In this document: positions 59,648 through 64,000 of the stretch, piece after piece
Layout: every line of letters starts with the position of its first letter
Position numbering within the stretch: position 1 is the first letter of the stretch
From: Novosphingobium decolorationis
GTDB taxonomy: Bacteria > Pseudomonadota > Alphaproteobacteria > Sphingomonadales > Sphingomonadaceae
Direction of reading: 5' to 3'
Assembly: GCF_018417475.1 (NCBI RefSeq)
Contig: NZ_CP054856.1
Location: forward strand, 1,953,001-2,017,000
Length of the DNA stretch: 64,000 nucleotides
Position numbers and translations under genes: made by a program
The notes under the pieces: model-generated
Seen by the model: only the letters and a program-made list of their open reading frames with translations
Database searches by the model: none
What the model was told of the DNA's origin: nothing

Positions 59648-61558
59648 TTAAAATATGGTCTTAACGCCCTGCACTTCGATATTATACTTACGCATCTTAC
59701 GATAAAGCGTCGGCCGGCCGACCCCCAATTGACGAGCCGTAGCGGCAATATTTCCCGCACATTGATGGAGCGCCATTAATACCGCATCCCGCTCCGTTCG
59801 TTCGAGCGAAGCCACCTCGCGCCCCACATTCGAACGAGTTTGCCTCATCTCCTCTGGAAGATGCCTTGGCGCGATCAGCGCGCTCCCGGCAGCGAGCGCG
59901 ATGGCCCGACGAAGAATGAGGCTCAGTTGGCGGATGTTCCCGGGCCATGCGAAGGACCGCAGACATTCCAGTGCGTCATCCGAGAGGGAAAGTGTCAAAC
60001 GATCGCCGATTTCGCGATCGACGATTTGTCCTATGAGTTCCGACAAATCCGCTCGCTCGCGTAAGGGGGGCAAGGTGACGCAGAGTCCATCAATGCGGTA
60101 GTAAAGGTCTTCCCGAAATTCGCCCGTGGCGACGAGCGCCTTGAGGTCACGATGGGTCGCACAGACCAGAGAGATATCGATCGGCCTGTCCTTCGATCCG
60201 CCCACCGGCATGACGGCCCGCTCCTGCAGAACCCGCAGAAGACGAGCCTGTAGCGAGAGCGGCATGTCCCCGATCTCATCCAGGAAGAGTGTTCCACCAT
60301 GGGCCTGCTCAAATTTACCCGGAGCGCCTCCCCGGCGAGCGCCGGTAAACGCCCCTTCCACATATCCGAACAATTCGGCCTCGATCAGTCCGTCGGGAAT
60401 GGACGCACAATTTACCGGCACGAACGGCCCGTTTCGCCGCGGCCCTGAGGCGTGCAGCTCCCGCGCAAGAACCTCCTTTCCAGTTCCCGTCTCGCCGGTT
60501 AGGAGAACAGGAATATCACGAGCGAACGCCAGCTTCGCGTCGCCAATGGTGTCCAGCAGGGCGGGATCGGAACAGAACATGTCAGAAGAGGCATGAGACG
60601 AACGCTTGCCCGAGGGCGGCGGCAAGAGCGCCTTACCAACCCGCATAACGTCATCTGCATGGCGGGCGAGACTGAGGTGGACGCGGATGCCGGCCGGCGT
60701 GTCTGTCACGATCGGTTCGGCATTGCGGCCGCTAAGCTCGTCAACCGCACGCGCAAAAGGCAGGTCGAACATGTGATCGAACTCTGTCGCCGAACGCGTA
60801 TGCCCAAGCAGCTTGCGCGCGATCTGGTTCCCACCGAGCAATTGCCCATGTTCCGAGAAAGCGAGAACGGCAGCCAAGGGCGTGCGAAGCAGGTCAGGGT
60901 GATAATGTAACGAGACGTGCAGAGCGCCCGGAAGGTCAAGCAGCATATGATTTTCTATGGCTCGGGCGGCAACCCGCAACGCCTCGCAAACTGATGACAG
61001 ATCCCTGCCGCTGCGGCAGGTGGCATTCAAGACGCCGATCAGGTCCCCGTTAACGTCGAACAGAGGAACGGCCGCGCAAGAATAGCCATGAATCTCGTCA
61101 AGGAAATGCTCGTTGGCGTGGACAATAAAGGGTTTCTGTTCCACGAGCGCGCATCCCGGCGCTCCGGTGCCGATCGCACTTTCGCTGAGGGAAACCCCGT
61201 TCCGGAAAAGACTCTCCAGTTCGCGGCACGGCCCTTCGGCGTCGCCGATCGAGCAAATGACAAATCCGCTGACGTCAAGGCAGGCCAGCACCCAATCCTG
61301 CGTGTGAAACGCTTTGTAAAGCCGTGTCATCTCCGGCATCGCATAGCGAATGAGCCGTTCACCCCTTTCTGTGGCGATCCGGCGTTCGCCAGGCGCCGCC
61401 ATGTCGAACAACCTCTTGTCGGACGCGCTCAAACCCAGGCGTCTTGATCGCTCCCAGGAACGCGTGATCGGCTCGGGCACCCACTGCGACACGATACTCT
61501 CGCCCGAGAAGAAAAGATCTCGTGCCCTCCTTGTCTGGCGGACCTGTTCCAGATTCAT
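59648..61558 (-). CDS. Sigma-54-dependent transcriptional activator (AcoR type)
   Basis: 636 residues. An N-terminal sensor part includes a GAF-like domain (about 60-190; SLSESAIGTGAPGCALVE, HGYSCAAVPLFDVNGDLIGV). The AAA+ domain is at about 305-540: Walker A LLTGETGTGKEVLARELH, the sigma-54 contact motif EGAFTGARRGG, Walker B GGTLFLDEIGDMPL and an R-finger region. A Fis-type HTH closes the protein (NIAATARQLGVGRPTLYRKM). The start at 61558 (MNLEQVRQTRRARDLF) has GAGAGGC upstream and agrees with AcoR-family proteins. It probably activates the acyl-CoA synthetase and aldehyde dehydrogenase genes upstream. Confidence 0.93.
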   Translation of the reverse strand: MNLEQVRQTRRARDLFFSGESIVSQWVPEPITRSWERSRRLGLSASDKRLFDMAAPGERRIATERGERLIRYAMPEMTRLYKAFHTQDWVLACLDVSGFVICSIGDAEGPCRELESLFRNGVSLSESAIGTGAPGCALVEQKPFIVHANEHFLDEIHGYSCAAVPLFDVNGDLIGVLNATCRSGRDLSSVCEALRVAARAIENHMLLDLPGALHVSLHYHPDLLRTPLAAVLAFSEHGQLLGGNQIARKLLGHTRSATEFDHMFDLPFARAVDELSGRNAEPIVTDTPAGIRVHLSLARHADDVMRVGKALLPPPSGKRSSHASSDMFCSDPALLDTIGDAKLAFARDIPVLLTGETGTGKEVLARELHASGPRRNGPFVPVNCASIPDGLIEAELFGYVEGAFTGARRGGAPGKFEQAHGGTLFLDEIGDMPLSLQARLLRVLQERAVMPVGGSKDRPIDISLVCATHRDLKALVATGEFREDLYYRIDGLCVTLPPLRERADLSELIGQIVDREIGDRLTLSLSDDALECLRSFAWPGNIRQLSLILRRAIALAAGSALIAPRHLPEEMRQTRSNVGREVASLERTERDAVLMALHQCAGNIAATARQLGVGRPTLYRKMRKYNIEVQGVKTIF

Positions 61559-61750
61559 GGATTGCCTCTCGTACCGTTGTCTTTCCGAACGGTGGGGTGC
61601 CCGGCGCCTGGACCGGACGGCGCTGATCCCTCTCTCCATTCGAACATCTTTATCGCCCGTCATGCTAGCTTGTTCGACGGACGCGAACAACCATCTCTCC
61701 TTCTCTGGAAGATCCGATCGTGCCGAAACAGATCGATGCCTGGCGATCAC

Positions 61751-61790
61751 AAAAATGGTCGGCCAGGCGACACATGCGCCTGGCCGACCA
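61751..61790 (-). terminator. Factor-independent terminator of the acyl-CoA synthetase unit
   Basis: A 14-bp perfect stem (TGGTCGGCCAGGCG at 61756-61769 with its complement at 61777-61790, 7-base loop) is followed on the minus strand by TTTTTG. It lies 26 bp after the acyl-CoA synthetase stop and separates that unit from the regulator gene downstream. Confidence 0.9.
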
Positions 61791-61815
61791 TAGTGGCTCA
61801 AGGGGAGAGGAATAC

Positions 61816-63441
61816 TCAAGCCACCAAGCCCAGTTCAGCTTCCATCGTCTTGCGCATCTCGAACTTCTGCGCCTTGCCCGTGACCGTCATAGCGAAGCCC
61901 TCGACGATGCGGACATAGCGGGGAACCTTGTAGTGGGCGATCTTACCCCGGCAGTGGGCAATCACATCGTCGGCGCTCAGCCGATGGCCGGCTCGCGCTA
62001 TGACCCATGCGCAGACTTCCTCACCAAATTTAGCGTCGCTGACGCCAAAGACCTGCACATCGACGATCAACGGGTGGCCAAGCAGGAATTCCTCGAGCTC
62101 GCGCGGATAGATATTCTCGCCGCCCCGGATGATCATGTCCTTGATGCGGCCGGTAATGCGAACATAGCCCCGCTCATCCATCACCGCGAGATCGCCCGAG
62201 TGCATCCATCCTTCCGCGTCGATGGCATCGTCGGTCTTTTCCGGATCGTTCCAATATCCCTGCATCACCGCATATCCGCGCGAGCAATATTCGCCCTGTT
62301 GGTTCACCTGCAATGTCTCGCCGTTCAACCCTACGATCTTTGCTTCGGCATGAGGGTGGACGCGGCCCACCGTCGCCACTCGCTCTGCGACGGGATCGTC
62401 TATCGACGTCTGCGTCGTCAGGGGACTGGTTTCGGTCATGCCATAGCCGATAGTCACCTCGCGCATGTTCAACCGATCCATGATCTGCTCCATCATGGCC
62501 GCCGGGCAAGGGGCGCCCGCCATGATCCCGGTGCGCAAGGACGAGACGTCGAACTGATCGAGGTCCGGATGGTTGAGGATCGTGATCAGCATGGTCGGCA
62601 CTCCGTAAAGCGCCGTACAACGTTCATCTCGCACCGCCTCAAGTGTCATCCGCGCATCATAAGCCTCTCCGGGGTAGATCATCGCAGCCCCGCTCGTCAC
62701 GGATGCAAGATTACCCAGGACCATGCCGAAGCAATGATAGAGCGGAACCGGAATGCAGATGCGGTCCTTGACGGTGAGATTGATGGTTTGTCCCGAAAAA
62801 TAACCATTGTTGAGAATGTTGCGATGCGTAAGCGTTGCCCCCTTTGGAAAACCCGTCGTGCCGCTGGTGAATTGTATGTTGATGGCATCGTCCGGTCGCA
62901 GACTTTCCGATGCCGCGCCCAGCAGCAGGGGATCCGCCGACACGCGCAGTTGCTCCCAAGGAATGAAACCGTCATGTGCCTGCTCACCAAGCGAAATCAC
63001 CAGGCGAAGGTCAGGTAAACTACGCGTCCCGATCTCGCGTAGCATGGCGATGTAGTTACTGCTTTTGAAGGCAGATGCCGTCACCAGCACGCTGCAGCCG
63101 ACCTTTGCGAGCGCATACTCGATTTCGCTGACACGATAGGCAGGATTGATGTTTACCAGGATCGCGCCGATCTTGGCGGTCGCGAATTGAATCACGGTCC
63201 ATTCGGCGCAATTGGGCGCCCAGATGCCGACCCGATCGCCGCGACGCACCCCATGATCGAGCAGTCCGCACGCGACCCGTTCCGCTTCGCGGTTCAGTTC
63301 CTGCCAGCTCCAGCATATATTCTGATGCCGGGAAACCAATGCCAGTTCACTCCCCCAGCGCCGGGCAGCCACCGATAGGGCTTCTCCCAGCGTCATCTCC
63401 AGCAGCGGAACATCAGCCGCGCCTTTCGCAATTGAGAGCAC
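61816..63441 (-). CDS. AMP-forming acyl-CoA synthetase
   Basis: 541-residue adenylate-forming ligase. The P-loop motif is INIQFTSGTTGFPKGATLTH, the A5 motif is GYGMTETSPLTT, A7 is GWMHSGDLAVMDERGYVRIT, A8 is GRIKDMIIRGGENIYPRELE and the catalytic Lys is in MTVTGKAQKFEMRK. It belongs to the medium/long-chain fatty-acyl-CoA synthetase group with FadD3/AcsF2-like members. The start at GTG 63441 is supported by AGAGG five bases upstream; the next GTG (63447) overlaps the ribosome site. It follows an aldehyde dehydrogenase gene, so the pair could turn an aldehyde to an acid and then an acyl-CoA. Confidence 0.92.
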   Translation of the reverse strand: MLSIAKGAADVPLLEMTLGEALSVAARRWGSELALVSRHQNICWSWQELNREAERVACGLLDHGVRRGDRVGIWAPNCAEWTVIQFATAKIGAILVNINPAYRVSEIEYALAKVGCSVLVTASAFKSSNYIAMLREIGTRSLPDLRLVISLGEQAHDGFIPWEQLRVSADPLLLGAASESLRPDDAINIQFTSGTTGFPKGATLTHRNILNNGYFSGQTINLTVKDRICIPVPLYHCFGMVLGNLASVTSGAAMIYPGEAYDARMTLEAVRDERCTALYGVPTMLITILNHPDLDQFDVSSLRTGIMAGAPCPAAMMEQIMDRLNMREVTIGYGMTETSPLTTQTSIDDPVAERVATVGRVHPHAEAKIVGLNGETLQVNQQGEYCSRGYAVMQGYWNDPEKTDDAIDAEGWMHSGDLAVMDERGYVRITGRIKDMIIRGGENIYPRELEEFLLGHPLIVDVQVFGVSDAKFGEEVCAWVIARAGHRLSADDVIAHCRGKIAHYKVPRYVRIVEGFAMTVTGKAQKFEMRKTMEAELGLVA

Positions 63442-63443
63442 GG

Positions 63444-64000
63444 TCACCTCTTGATGTTGATCACTTGGAGCTGCGTATATTCGGCGAGGCCCTCGACGGA
63501 CTGCTCGACACCCAGGCCGGAATTTTTGAAGCCGGCCATGGGGATGTGCGGGCCGATCGCGATATGCTGGTTGACCCACATCTGACCGCTTTCGATACGC
63601 TCGGCGATCGCCGCGGCGCGCTCGACATCTTTCGACCAGATGGATCCACCCAGGCCGTATTCGGAGGAATTGACGCAGCGTACCACGTCGTCCACATCCG
63701 AGAAGGCGATGACCGGCAATATGGGTCCGAATTGCTCTTCATCCACGATCGTATGGCCGTCGCTGATATCCCGGACGATGGTCGGTTGGATGAAATAGCC
63801 GGCTCGCTCCATGGCTTCGCCACCGGCGATGATCTTGCCGTCGCGCCGGGCCGCCTCCAGGAATCCCTTCACCTTTTCAAATTGCGCGCGGTTCTGGATC
63901 GGACCGATATTCGTTCCCTGCTTCAGTCCGTCATCGACGACGGCTTCCTGCGCCAGCCTTGCCAATTCGTCGCACATCGCCTCGTAGATCGATTCATGCA
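63444..64000 (-). CDS. Aldehyde dehydrogenase, C-terminal part (5' end outside window)
   Basis: The last 185 codons of an ALDH. The frame is open to base 64000. Visible are the linker GTNIGPIQNRAQFEKVKGFL, EEQFGPILPVIAFSDVDDVV, EYGLGGSIWSKDVERAAAIA, SGQMWVNQHIAIGPHIPMAG and the C-terminal FKNSGLGVEQSVEGLAEYT. The catalytic Cys and Glu are beyond the window. The stop lies within a few bases of the acyl-CoA synthetase start, so the two are co-transcribed. Confidence 0.92.
   Translation of the reverse strand, partial: HESIYEAMCDELARLAQEAVVDDGLKQGTNIGPIQNRAQFEKVKGFLEAARRDGKIIAGGEAMERAGYFIQPTIVRDISDGHTIVDEEQFGPILPVIAFSDVDDVVRCVNSSEYGLGGSIWSKDVERAAAIAERIESGQMWVNQHIAIGPHIPMAGFKNSGLGVEQSVEGLAEYTQLQVINIKR

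Overview
This 64 kb window is high-GC Alphaproteobacterial DNA, most likely from a sphingomonad (Sphingobium/Novosphingobium/Sphingomonas type). That inference rests on a complete lig-type protocatechuate 4,5-cleavage gene set whose proteins closely resemble my memory of the Sphingobium SYK-6 Lig proteins, on TonB-dependent receptors next to catabolic genes, and on frequent ATGA/GTGA gene overlaps. No rRNA, tRNA or CRISPR array was seen.

Layout. 1-1478: 3' part of moaA, then an IS3-family remnant. 1479-18087: aromatic-acid region. On the minus strand lie a LysR regulator with two DNA-binding domains, a 6PGDH/DUF1932 gene cut in two by an IS66 element (9154-12327, 8-bp target duplication), ligJ, a DUF2218 gene, ligA, ligB, a small coiled-coil-like gene, ligC, an aldo/keto reductase, a TetR regulator and gabD. 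Divergent on the plus strand are ligK, ligU, ligI and an MFS transporter. Together LigABCIUJK convert protocatechuate to pyruvate plus oxaloacetate. 18253-22749: a MobA-like nucleotidyltransferase, glycerate 2-kinase, a 2-hydroxyacid dehydrogenase and an XdhC-family protein. 22949-24816: AraC regulator, toxin remnant, methyltransferase.

25310-34652 is an insertion-sequence pile-up. A Rieske ring-hydroxylating oxygenase (alpha and beta subunits) has its alpha gene interrupted inside the Rieske motif by an IS3-family element (4-bp duplication), which is itself interrupted by an IS21-family element (6-bp duplication). A second IS3 copy is truncated by another IS21-family element (IS21-B). 34653-45133 lies between two directly repeated IS21-B copies and is a Baeyer-Villiger catabolic island: a truncated BVMO, TonB receptor, a nonsense-mutated alpha/beta hydrolase, aldehyde dehydrogenase, an intact BVMO, zinc alcohol dehydrogenase and a second hydrolase. 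This fits oxidation of an alcohol to a ketone, an ester or lactone, and then hydrolysis. Genes at both IS21-B junctions are truncated.

47636-57349: an acyl-CoA dehydrogenase fragment, then an eight-gene, fully overlapping leucine/isovalerate operon (ivd, mccB, bioB, mccA, maoC, citE-like lyase, scoA, scoB) with a divergent LysR gene. It carries its own biotin synthase and uses MaoC- and CitE-type enzymes where LiuC and LiuE would be expected. 57358-64000: a TonB receptor with a Fur-like box upstream, a sigma-54 activator (AcoR type), a strong terminator, an acyl-CoA synthetase and the 3' part of an aldehyde dehydrogenase running off the window.
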